From the NCBI GenBank assembly GCA_017446155.1, contig JAFSRI010000051.1:1-42751 (forward strand): a DNA stretch of 42,751 bases. The letters run 5' to 3'. This stretch comes from Clostridia bacterium (GTDB taxonomy: Bacteria > Bacillota > Clostridia > Oscillospirales > CAG-272). The notes under the pieces were generated by a model that saw only the letters and a program-made list of their open reading frames with translations, did no database searches and was not told the DNA's origin. The translations under genes and the position numbers were made by a program. Positions 17,994 to 25,368 of the stretch are shown one piece after another. Numbering within the stretch: position 1 is the first letter of the stretch; each line of letters opens with the position of its first letter.

Positions 17994-20150
17994 ATGCGGT
18001 CAAATTCACTTGCCGGCGGAATGAACACGCCGGTGTCGAAACTTTACGGAATAGGCGAAAAGCGGGCGCAGGCGCTTGAAAAAGCGGGAATTATGACCGC
18101 GCTCGACCTTGTTTATCATCTTCCGCGCGGATACGAGATGAGAGGAAACGTTAAAACCGTGCGCGAAGTCGAGGACGGCGAGGTTTGCTCGCTTATGCTA
18201 ACAGTGGCGTCAACGCCTCACACGGCGAACGTCCGCCGCGGAATGTCGATAACGAAACTCGTCGGTGTTGACGAAACGGGCAGATGTATGATAACGTTCT
18301 TTAATCAGCCGTATTTGCGCGAGCAGCTTACAACGGGAAAAGAAGTTCGTTTTTACGGAAGAATAAAACGCACGCTCGGCAGTGTTTCGATGACGTCGCC
18401 GGCGTATGACATAGTGTCGGGAAACGTGCCGCTTCGGGCATTTGTGCCGGTATATCCGCTTGTTGAGGGAATCACGCAAAAACTGATGGCGACAGCCGTC
18501 AGAGCTGCGCTTGAAATTGTGTTTGATGCAAATTCCAAAGACGCTTTGACCGACGTTTTACCGCTTGAAATAAAGAAAAAATACAACTTATGCGATATAA
18601 AATATGCGCTATATTCAATTCATTCTCCGCACGACTCAGACAGCATCGAGCGTGCACGCCGCAGAATTGCGTTTGAAGAGATATACCGTTTTGCCTTGAC
18701 GGCGGGGCTTGTCGGAAAAGGTGAAAAATCAAATTCCGGCAGAAGGTTTTATCCGCCGAGAAGAGAAGCGTTTTTAAATTCGCTTCCGTTTTCGCTCACA
18801 TGTGCGCAGATAAGAACGATAGACGAAATTGAGAGCGATATGACGGGCGGCATGCAGATGAACAGAATAGTCACGGGAGACGTCGGCTCTGGCAAAACCG
18901 TTTGCGCCGCATATGCCGCGTTTGTTGCCGTTCAGAACGGCACGCAGGCGGCTATAATGGCACCGACGGAAATACTTGCCCGTCAGCATTATCTTGATCT
19001 TTCGCCCCTGTTTGAAAAACTCGGCTACAAATGTGCGTTGCTTATCGGCGCCACGACTGCCGCCGCGAAAAAGAAGATACTCTCTCAGCTTGTAACCGGC
19101 GAGATAAACATAATAATCGGTACTCACTCGCTTATTGAGGACACTGTCCTTTTCGACGATCTCGGGCTTGTTATCATCGACGAGCAACACCGATTCGGCG
19201 CGGCACAGCGCGAAAAACTGGCACAAAAAAGCGGCGACTGTCATATCCTCGCCATGAGCGCCACCCCGATACCGCGAACGCTTGCTCTCGTGCTTTACGG
19301 CGGGCTTGACATTTCGTCGATCGATGAGCTCCCCCCCGGCAGACAGGTCATATCGACTTTTGTCGTTGGCGAAAGTTACCGCGAACGTCTTAACGGATTT
19401 ATTCGAAAAAACGTCGAAGAAGGCGGGCAGGTATATATTGTTTGTCCGGCGGTCGAGGAGCAGGAAGAGATCGAGGGAGAGAACGGCGAAAAGTTGTCGT
19501 CGCTCGATATTGTTCCGATAGGCGACGACAGAGGCTATGAGGTGAAACTGAAAACCGCGGTGGATTTTGCAAAAGAACTTTCCGAGAAAGTATTTCCGGA
19601 ATTTACTGTCGGGTTTATTCACGGAAAGATGAAGAGCGCGCAAAAAGAAAAGGTAATGGCGGATTTTGTTGCGGGGAAAATTCAAATTCTCGTTTCGACC
19701 ACCGTCATCGAGGTCGGCGTGAACGTTCCGACGGCAACGCTTATGATCGTTGAAAACGCTGAATTTTTCGGGCTTTCACAGCTTCACCAGCTTCGCGGCA
19801 GAGTAGGGCGCGGAAGTAAAAAATCATATTGTATACTCGTTTCCGACTCGCACAGCGAAAAGGCGAAAGCGCGGCTGGAAGTTATGAGAACGACTAAAAA
19901 CGGCTATAAAATTGCCGAAAAAGACCTTGAACAACGCGGTCCCGGCGATTTCATCGTTCAATCGGGCGGAAGAATACGTCAATCGGGCGGGGTTGATCTG
20001 AAAACGGCGGCTCTTATTTCAGACACGACGTTGCTTTATGCCGCCTTTGATGAGGCGGCAAACACACTTGCGTCCGACCCAACGCTCTCGGGCGAAAAAA
20101 ACGCCGCGATGAAAAAGATAATATTGCTTAAATCCCGCATAAATGCGTAA
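17994..20150 (+). CDS. recG: ATP-dependent DNA helicase RecG
   Basis: A 718-aa superfamily 2 helicase that remodels stalled replication forks and branched recombination intermediates. The N-terminal wedge/OB domain (1-~250) precedes the helicase core: Walker A GDVGSGKT (295-302), motif II DEQH (396-399), SATPIPRT (motif III), STTVIEVGVNVP and QLRGRVGRG (motifs V and VI). The C-terminus has the RecG-type GPGDF sequence. Somewhat longer than B. subtilis RecG (682 aa), mainly through an insert near 460-490. Single-gene unit with its own promoter. Confidence 0.95.
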   Translation: MRSNSLAGGMNTPVSKLYGIGEKRAQALEKAGIMTALDLVYHLPRGYEMRGNVKTVREVEDGEVCSLMLTVASTPHTANVRRGMSITKLVGVDETGRCMITFFNQPYLREQLTTGKEVRFYGRIKRTLGSVSMTSPAYDIVSGNVPLRAFVPVYPLVEGITQKLMATAVRAALEIVFDANSKDALTDVLPLEIKKKYNLCDIKYALYSIHSPHDSDSIERARRRIAFEEIYRFALTAGLVGKGEKSNSGRRFYPPRREAFLNSLPFSLTCAQIRTIDEIESDMTGGMQMNRIVTGDVGSGKTVCAAYAAFVAVQNGTQAAIMAPTEILARQHYLDLSPLFEKLGYKCALLIGATTAAAKKKILSQLVTGEINIIIGTHSLIEDTVLFDDLGLVIIDEQHRFGAAQREKLAQKSGDCHILAMSATPIPRTLALVLYGGLDISSIDELPPGRQVISTFVVGESYRERLNGFIRKNVEEGGQVYIVCPAVEEQEEIEGENGEKLSSLDIVPIGDDRGYEVKLKTAVDFAKELSEKVFPEFTVGFIHGKMKSAQKEKVMADFVAGKIQILVSTTVIEVGVNVPTATLMIVENAEFFGLSQLHQLRGRVGRGSKKSYCILVSDSHSEKAKARLEVMRTTKNGYKIAEKDLEQRGPGDFIVQSGGRIRQSGGVDLKTAALISDTTLLYAAFDEAANTLASDPTLSGEKNAAMKKIILLKSRINA

Positions 20151-20447
20151 AAACATTTTTTCGGAAAAAGGAAAATACTTCTGTTGCTATCTCTCAAACG
20201 CAATAACGTAAGTTATATTAAAACAAAGCGGAGAGCGGTGTTTTTTGAATAAAACGTTTATGGCCTTTAATAAATTGTGTGCTTAAAAATGTTTTGTATA
20301 ACAGAAAATACAGAATAATTTACAGACGCAAAATTATTTTATCGGTAAAATGTTCGGATAAAACTTTTACTTGTTATTTTACAAATCCAAATTCTTACAG
20401 ATGCAGGCGATACAATATAAAAATCATTGAATTAAGGGGTATGAAAG

Positions 20448-22382
20448 ATGAAAAAAAGAAGAGAGGCATTTTTCGGAATGCATTTCGATTTTCACGCAAA
20501 GCCGGATCAAAAAAATATAGGTGAATTTTGCGATTATGAAACGATAGACCGACTGCTGAGAGAGGTAAAGCCGGACTATATTCAGTGCGACACGAAGGGG
20601 CACTACGGCATATCAAGCTATCCGACAAAGGTTGGCACTCCGGCGCCGGAAATGAAAGGCGACATTCTTAAAATGTGGCGCGAGCTTACGAAGAAGCACG
20701 GCGTTTCACTTTACGCTCACCATTCCGGTGTGCTCGATGCTCAGGCGATTGTCGAGCATCCCGAATGGGCGGCGGTGATGATAGACGGCACGCCGTATAA
20801 AGTGGAAACGTCCGTTTTCTCTCCTTACGCAGATGAACGCCTTATCCCTCAACTTATCGAACTTGCAACGGTATATGAACTCGACGGCGCATGGGTAGAC
20901 GGCGAATGTTGGGGAACGGTGGAAGATTACAGTGTGTGGGCAAAGGCGGCGTATAAGGCCGAAACGGGACTTGAAGCACCTGTCGAGGACGACTTTGACG
21001 GAAGGGAAAAATACCGTGATTTCTGCCGTCGTGGATTTTTGAAATACGTCGCGCACTATTGCGACGAAGTTCATAAAGCCGCGCCTGATTTTGAAATTGC
21101 GAGCAACTGGCTTTACACCGCATATGCGATTGCGGAAAAAAACGCCGACGTTGACTTTATTTCAGGCGACTACTCACCCGCAAACAGCATCTCAACGGCT
21201 ATATTCGAGGGAAGAGCCATGCAGAACTCACATTCCCCTTGGGATCTTATGTGCTGGGGGTTTACATCAAGACCGTATGTGACGAAAGAATATGAGCAGC
21301 TTTGCGCCGAAGCGGGCGCGGTTATCATGCTCGGAGGCGGATTTCAGATATACAATACTCAGATGGTAGGCACCGTGCGTGCCGATTATATACCGATGTG
21401 GGCAAAACTCGCTGAATTTTGCCGTGAACGCGAGGAGGTTTGCCACAAGGCAACGCCTTATCACGAGGGAGCGGTGCTTCTTTCAAGCCGGGGAATATAT
21501 ACTCATAAGCTCAATCTTTTCCGCTGGGATTCGGAAACCAACCATTACGGCTCCGACACTCACGGCATACTTTTTGCTCTGATCGACGCAGGTTATTCAA
21601 CCGAGATCCTGACCTCCCCACAGTTTGACGAAATGGCGGACGGCGAACTTGCCGAATATAAGTTTATTGCAATAGCCGACCTTGACGTAATAGAAGAGAA
21701 TATTCTCGAAAGGCTCGATAAATACGTACAAAACGGCGGCAACGTCATTGTTTGCGGCGTTCATTCGACAAAATTGTTTGAGGACAGGCTCGGCGTAAAA
21801 ATCGGAGATATAACCGACGGCGGTGAGATGAGCTTTTCAATCAACGGAAAGAGCGGCGTTCTCACATCTGAAAAGGTGACCGTTGAGCCGTGTGGCGCGG
21901 AAGTGAAGGCAAAATACAGAAACAGCTATGGTGAGGCCGGTGAAGGAAGCTCTGTTTTTGTTACCGTCAACCGCTGCGGCGTCGGACATTGGATAGGAAT
22001 TTACGCAAATTACGGCTCATATCAGCACGGAAGGACCGCCGGCGCGAGAGAGATGATAGGCAAGATCGTTGAAAGCGTTTGCGGCAGAAAAATTGTTGAG
22101 ATAGACGGCACACACATGGCGCAGGTCGTTCTTACCGAGAAAAACGGCGCGCTTAACGTCAATTTGCTCAACGTTTCGGGGCGTCACACCGACGCGAGAT
22201 TTATAAATTACGACGAGGTCGTGCCTTTGCGCGACGTTCGTGTTTCGGTGGAATATCCGACAGTGCCGAAAAGCGTGACGCTTATGCCCGGGGGAGAGAA
22301 GATAAATTTCTCATATGTCGACGGCAGAATTGAACTTTTGCTCGACAGGGTTGATATTCATTCGGTAATAGTGATAAAATAA
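20448..22382 (+). CDS. GHL6-like putative glycoside hydrolase
   Basis: A 644-aa cytosolic protein with no signal peptide. The N-terminal TIM-barrel-like part matches my recollection of the hypothetical glycosyl hydrolase 6 group (GHL6): HFDFHA near the start, CDTKGHYGISSYPTKVG around 48-65, then HPEWA and a DGAWVDGECW strand whose acids are catalytic candidates. Residues ~370-450 resemble the flavodoxin-like beta-galactosidase trimerisation domain (a strand-helix unit ending YVQNGGNVIVCG). The C-terminus is a small beta domain. Such proteins are often annotated as fucosidase-like; substrate unknown. The 297-nt gap upstream holds no convincing promoter. AAGGGG lies 10 nt before the ATG. Confidence 0.65.
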   Translation: MKKRREAFFGMHFDFHAKPDQKNIGEFCDYETIDRLLREVKPDYIQCDTKGHYGISSYPTKVGTPAPEMKGDILKMWRELTKKHGVSLYAHHSGVLDAQAIVEHPEWAAVMIDGTPYKVETSVFSPYADERLIPQLIELATVYELDGAWVDGECWGTVEDYSVWAKAAYKAETGLEAPVEDDFDGREKYRDFCRRGFLKYVAHYCDEVHKAAPDFEIASNWLYTAYAIAEKNADVDFISGDYSPANSISTAIFEGRAMQNSHSPWDLMCWGFTSRPYVTKEYEQLCAEAGAVIMLGGGFQIYNTQMVGTVRADYIPMWAKLAEFCREREEVCHKATPYHEGAVLLSSRGIYTHKLNLFRWDSETNHYGSDTHGILFALIDAGYSTEILTSPQFDEMADGELAEYKFIAIADLDVIEENILERLDKYVQNGGNVIVCGVHSTKLFEDRLGVKIGDITDGGEMSFSINGKSGVLTSEKVTVEPCGAEVKAKYRNSYGEAGEGSSVFVTVNRCGVGHWIGIYANYGSYQHGRTAGAREMIGKIVESVCGRKIVEIDGTHMAQVVLTEKNGALNVNLLNVSGRHTDARFINYDEVVPLRDVRVSVEYPTVPKSVTLMPGGEKINFSYVDGRIELLLDRVDIHSVIVIK

Positions 22383-22497
22383 TCGGTTTTTGAGAGGAAT
22401 CAGGAACAACGAATTTTTTGACAAATGTCGTTGGCAGTATTTTAAAAGTATTGCAAGAGAATTATATTTGATTTGATAAAAAATCGGCGGTGGCGGT

Positions 22498-22866
22498 ATG
22501 AGGGAGATATGTGATGAAATAATGGAGAAAATGCGCTCCACTGAAAATGAGAAGGAGTTTTGCTCATGTCTGTACAAATATATTCTCAATCGCTTGGAGT
22601 TGCCCGACGACACAAAAGAAACGGATATTTATTATCTTGTTTTATACAGCGTGAGGATAAAAATGCCCGACGAAGATATAAAAACGCTTGAAAGCAGGCT
22701 TGCCACGGTGGATTGTCACCAAACAAGCTATATTGTCAGCAAAAAGACGCTGCTTATGATGGAAACAGAGAGAAAACTCGGCGTTGCTTTGTCGGCGGAC
22801 GACGCGACGAACGTCAAGAGTACGACCGAATACGCAGAGCTGCTGTGGAGGGCGAAAAATGTGTGA
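22498..22866 (+). CDS. Unknown small protein, weakly carrier-protein-like, before sufS
   Basis: A 122-aa, mostly helical protein that I cannot assign firmly. The C-terminal part (SYIVSKKTLLMMETERKLG, then DDATNVKSTTEYAELLW) follows the pattern of acyl-carrier-protein helices II-III (an S-x-x-x helix, a G-V/I-x-I turn, then a D-D-A--I-T--DYAELI helix). It is spaced about three residues longer than in a true ACP, and the first helix is unclear. A Ser/Thr in HQTSY is the only candidate modification site. Its last 8 nt overlap the sufS start, so the three genes form one coupled unit. Confidence 0.7.
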   Translation: MREICDEIMEKMRSTENEKEFCSCLYKYILNRLELPDDTKETDIYYLVLYSVRIKMPDEDIKTLESRLATVDCHQTSYIVSKKTLLMMETERKLGVALSADDATNVKSTTEYAELLWRAKNV

Positions 22867-24055
22867 TTTAAGACAGGATTTTCCGTTTTTTGAAAATAAC
22901 CCGGGCGTCGTTTGGCTCGACAACGCCTCAAATACGCAGATGCCCGCGCGCGTGATCGACAGAATGACGCGATTTTTATCGCAAGAGAACGCTAATATCG
23001 GGCGGGGAGAATATCCCGCGGCAATAAAGGCTACGCTGGAATATGAGAAGGCAAGGGAGACAGTCGCGCGATTTTTCGGGTGTGAAGCGGGCGACGTGGC
23101 GTTCACATTCAACGCGACGGACGCGCTCAACGCCGCGGCTGAGATCGTCGGCGGCGAGGTTTTGCGTGACGGTGCGAACGTTATCGCATCTCGGCTCGAA
23201 CACAACTCGTGCATTTTGCCGTGGATGAGGCTTGCCGAAAAGGGAGGGGCGGAGATGCGCTTTATTCCGATGAAAAACGGGGTGCCCGACATAGAAAAAA
23301 TAGGCGATATTGTCGATAAAAACACCGTTGCCGCCGTGATTACGGCGGGGTCAAACGTGACCGGGTGGCGCGCTCCTCTCGATTTTATATGTCGCACGTT
23401 TGCCGAAAGAGATATTCCGCTTATTATTGACGCGTCGCAGGCGGCGCCGCATGAGTTTATCGACGCGTCGCGGCTTGCGTTTGACTATATGTGTCTATCA
23501 GCCCACAAAATGTATGCGCCGACGGGCGCGGGCGTGCTTATTGCAGGAAAAAAAGAAAGAAGAGATGGCATATATCGCGTTGGCGGCGGGACGGTCGCCG
23601 AGGTGAATGAGAAAGGATTTACAAGAATTACCGGTGTGCGAGGGATTGAAGCGGGCACGCCGAATGCGGCGGCGGTGATAGCTTTTGCCGAGACGTTGAA
23701 TTATTTAAGCGATTTGGGGATAAATAATGCGTGGGAAAGTGAACGCAAAACGGCGGATATTATCCGTGAGGAGCTAAAAAACACAGACGGCATAAACGTT
23801 CTTTGCGGCGGAGAAGAACCGTTGCCCGTCGTCGCTTTTGAGACTGAGTTTCTCTCTGCATCAGACGTTGCAAGACTTCTCGGAGCAGAGGGAATAGCGG
23901 TGAGAGCAGGCAAGCACTGCGCGCATATCGCGCATAAGACGCTCGGCGTTGAAGCCACTGTCAGGGTTTCCGCGGGAATATACAATACATCGGACGACGC
24001 ATATGAGTTGATAGAAAAAATCAGATTTTTGCGGGGTAAATATGGAAAACGGTGA
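22859..24055 (+). CDS. sufS: SufS-type cysteine desulfurase
   Basis: A 398-aa PLP-dependent class V aminotransferase-fold enzyme that removes sulfur from cysteine as an enzyme persulfide. Lys217 (LSAHKMY) binds PLP; His115, Asp192 and His198 are at the usual cofactor positions; Cys354 (RAGKHCA) is the sulfur-accepting residue. The frame extends upstream to 22784, but GGAGGG just before the ATG at 22859, and homology from that Met, set the start. sufE begins inside its 3' end (14-nt overlap). No sufBCD genes are nearby, so this pair may serve Fe-S assembly in trans or another thio-transfer route. Confidence 0.88.
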   Translation: MCDLRQDFPFFENNPGVVWLDNASNTQMPARVIDRMTRFLSQENANIGRGEYPAAIKATLEYEKARETVARFFGCEAGDVAFTFNATDALNAAAEIVGGEVLRDGANVIASRLEHNSCILPWMRLAEKGGAEMRFIPMKNGVPDIEKIGDIVDKNTVAAVITAGSNVTGWRAPLDFICRTFAERDIPLIIDASQAAPHEFIDASRLAFDYMCLSAHKMYAPTGAGVLIAGKKERRDGIYRVGGGTVAEVNEKGFTRITGVRGIEAGTPNAAAVIAFAETLNYLSDLGINNAWESERKTADIIREELKNTDGINVLCGGEEPLPVVAFETEFLSASDVARLLGAEGIAVRAGKHCAHIAHKTLGVEATVRVSAGIYNTSDDAYELIEKIRFLRGKYGKR

Positions 24056-24455
24056 ACTTATGAAAAGCCGCGCCGTGCAAGAGCTTTTTTCAATCGAAAA
24101 CGACCTTGACCGTTTTGATTTTCTCGCTATGAAAGCGCTGAAAGCAGAGCCGTTTCCGGAAAGTGAAAAAACGGTTGAAAACCGCATTCCCGCGTGCGAG
24201 ACAGCGTCGTGGTGCGTAATAGAGAACACAGACGGCAAAATTGAGCTGTTGTGCGAAAGCGATTCGCTGTTTGTAAAGGGGCTTATTATCGTTTTTGGTG
24301 AGGCGCTTGAAGAATCCGGCGTGAAAGCAGATAAAAACGGGTACATCGGTTTTGCCGACGAGTGCTTTAAGCGCGGCATTATTACCGTTTCACGCCGCGA
24401 CGGACTTCGCTCGCTTGAAAAACGTATAACAGAATATTTAAACAGCATAAAATAG
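24042..24455 (+). CDS. sufE: SufE-like sulfur acceptor protein
   Basis: A 137-aa protein that accepts persulfide sulfur from the desulfurase. The core RIPACETASW places the acceptor cysteine at residue 52 (equivalent to the VxGCxSxVW motif), followed by DGKIELLCESDSLFVKGLI, the typical SufE strand-helix. It is translationally coupled to sufS by a 14-nt overlap and followed at once by a strong terminator. Confidence 0.85.
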   Translation: MENGELMKSRAVQELFSIENDLDRFDFLAMKALKAEPFPESEKTVENRIPACETASWCVIENTDGKIELLCESDSLFVKGLIIVFGEALEESGVKADKNGYIGFADECFKRGIITVSRRDGLRSLEKRITEYLNSIK

Positions 24456-24488
24456 AAAAAATCCCGCCGAGGCGGGATTTTTTCTATT
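24451..24488. terminator. Bidirectional terminator between convergent genes
   Basis: An 18-bp near-perfect palindrome (24451-24468 with 24471-24488) with A6 and T6 flanks inside the stem. It ends the sufE unit on + and the small coiled-coil gene on -, and overlaps the stop codons of both. Confidence 0.92.
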
Positions 24489-24777
24489 ATGTATCACTTT
24501 TTTTGAAAGACGCGACCTCTATCATTTTACACATTCCCGTAACTTCACCTATGCGGCGGGACATACGGTCGGAAATCGTATTCATTGAATCATTGATTTT
24601 AACAAGTCTATTATATAGCTTTTTCTGTTTTTCATCAAGTATGCTTAAAAATCTTCCTTCGATCATTTTTCTTTCGTCTTCAAGTTCCGAATACCGCGTC
24701 GAGTCCGGACTTATTTCGTTTCGCCCTAAACTCATGCATTTTTCAAATTCTTCTATTTTGTAGTCAACGTCACGCAT
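24487..24777 (-). CDS. Small coiled-coil protein downstream of tandem structured RNAs
   Basis: A 96-aa charged, all-helical protein with heptad-like stretches (about 30-85) and no signal peptide or catalytic motif. It loosely resembles the short DUF6809-type proteins of Clostridia (helix, KKLYNRL, then a Gly/Met helix), but I am not sure. AAAGGAG lies 7-8 nt before the ATG. Its leader contains the two tandem structured RNA elements, and the nearest upstream promoter is that of RNA element 1, so its expression may depend on read-through of that element's terminator. Confidence 0.65.
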   Translation of the reverse strand: MRDVDYKIEEFEKCMSLGRNEISPDSTRYSELEDERKMIEGRFLSILDEKQKKLYNRLVKINDSMNTISDRMSRRIGEVTGMCKMIEVASFKKSDT

Positions 24778-24801
24778 ATTATTTTCTCCTTTGTTTTATA
24801 T

Positions 24802-24983
24802 AAAAAATGTGCACCTCAATATGAGGCGCACATCCCAATAATGCACTCCCTCATATTGAATATTGCGACATATCAAATAAAACAAAGTATTGCTGATAAG
24901 CACCTTCGTATTTAGAGGGAAGGCACGAATCGGGCAATATTATAGTATTACCGATCATACAATACTTTATTTAGATATGTCGC
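24802..24983 (-). ncRNA. Structured RNA element 1 of a tandem pair
   Basis: Predicted ~182-nt transcript from the promoter at 24990-25018. Stem P1 pairs 24974-24983 with 24865-24874 (extending to 24863-24985), then 24966-24972 with 24875-24881 and 24960-24966 with 24886-24892, leaving a bulge on the 3' strand. Inside are two hairpins, one around 24933-24953 and one around 24899-24926 with UCCCUC in its loop (plus 24915-24920). The tail repeats the complement GAGGGA (plus 24847-24852). It ends in an 11-bp terminator (24808-24832) with U6. Element 2 has the same fold with different stem sequence. Family not recognised; the minus-strand sense is set by promoter and terminator. Confidence 0.75.
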
Positions 24984-24989
24984 AAGTAT

Positions 24990-25018
24990 AAGATAACATA
25001 AAAATAAAAATTTGTCAA
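24990..25018 (-). promoter_or_regulatory. Promoter of RNA element 1
   Basis: On the minus strand TTGACA (25013-25018) and TATCTT (24990-24995) are 17 bp apart. The expected start is the G at about 24983, the first base of stem P1. Confidence 0.85.
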
Positions 25019-25044
25019 CATATAAAAAACCGACAGTGTTATAT

Positions 25045-25231
25045 AAAAAATGTGCACCTCAATATGAGGCGCACATCCCACTAATGCACTCCCTCATATT
25101 TTTGCTGCAACACAATTGAATAAAACAAAGAATCACAAAAATGCATCTCCGTATTATTACATAGAGGGAAATGCAAAATGGGCAATAGTAATTATTGCCG
25201 TTTTTGTAGATTCTTTATTCAATTGTGTTGC
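25045..25231 (-). ncRNA. Structured RNA element 2 of a tandem pair
   Basis: Predicted ~187-nt transcript from the promoter at 25238-25266. P1 is an uninterrupted 18-bp helix (25214-25231 with 25107-25124) continued by GATTC/GAATC after a 5-nt bulge, then ACAAAAA/TTTTTGT. Two internal hairpins follow: GGCAATA/TATTGCC (25181-25187 with 25193-25199, 5-nt loop) and one around 25142-25175 whose loop carries UCCCUC (plus 25164-25169). The tail has GAGGGA (plus 25090-25095) and ends in an 11-bp terminator (25051-25075) with U6. P1 shares almost no sequence with element 1 yet pairs fully, which is strong covariation support for a real RNA. Confidence 0.78.
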
Positions 25232-25237
25232 AAGTAT

Positions 25238-25266
25238 AAGATAGCACAAAAACAATTATTTGTCAA
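25238..25266 (-). promoter_or_regulatory. Promoter of RNA element 2
   Basis: On the minus strand TTGACA (25261-25266) and TATCTT (25238-25243) are 17 bp apart, the same boxes and spacing as the element 1 promoter. It lies directly downstream of the tyrS terminator. Confidence 0.85.
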
Positions 25267-25271
25267 CATAT

Positions 25272-25313
25272 AAAAAACCGACAGTTTTCGCAAAAAAACG
25301 AACTGTCGGTTTT
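25272..25313 (-). terminator. Terminator of tyrS
   Basis: A 13-bp stem (25274-25286 with 25301-25313) 56 nt beyond the tyrS stop, with an A6 on the plus strand giving a U-run on the minus transcript. Confidence 0.88.
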
Positions 25314-25368
25314 GTTTTAAAACGATTGTCGCCTTAATATATATCAAGGCGCGCCCGTATGTTAAAAA

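Larger units (their letters stand above)
24796..25285. repeat. Tandem duplication of a promoter-RNA-terminator unit
   Basis: Two direct copies (24796-25038, 243 bp; 25039-25285, ~247 bp) share near-identical ends: a terminator side beginning TTATATAAAAAATGTGC and a promoter side ending CATATAAAAAACCGACAGT. The middles differ strongly. The promoter side of copy 1 carries one arm of the tyrS terminator (ACCGACAGT) with no partner, showing that copy 1 arose by duplication from a unit sitting next to tyrS. Confidence 0.85.

Noticed and set aside
24802..25231. 6S RNA, T-box leader, or retron msr/msd as explanations of the tandem RNAs
   Set aside because: No large central bubble with paired ends as in 6S, no UGGNACC T-box sequence, and no reverse transcriptase gene nearby.
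24796..25285. CRISPR array
   Set aside because: Only two long copies with diverged centres, no short regular repeats or cas genes.
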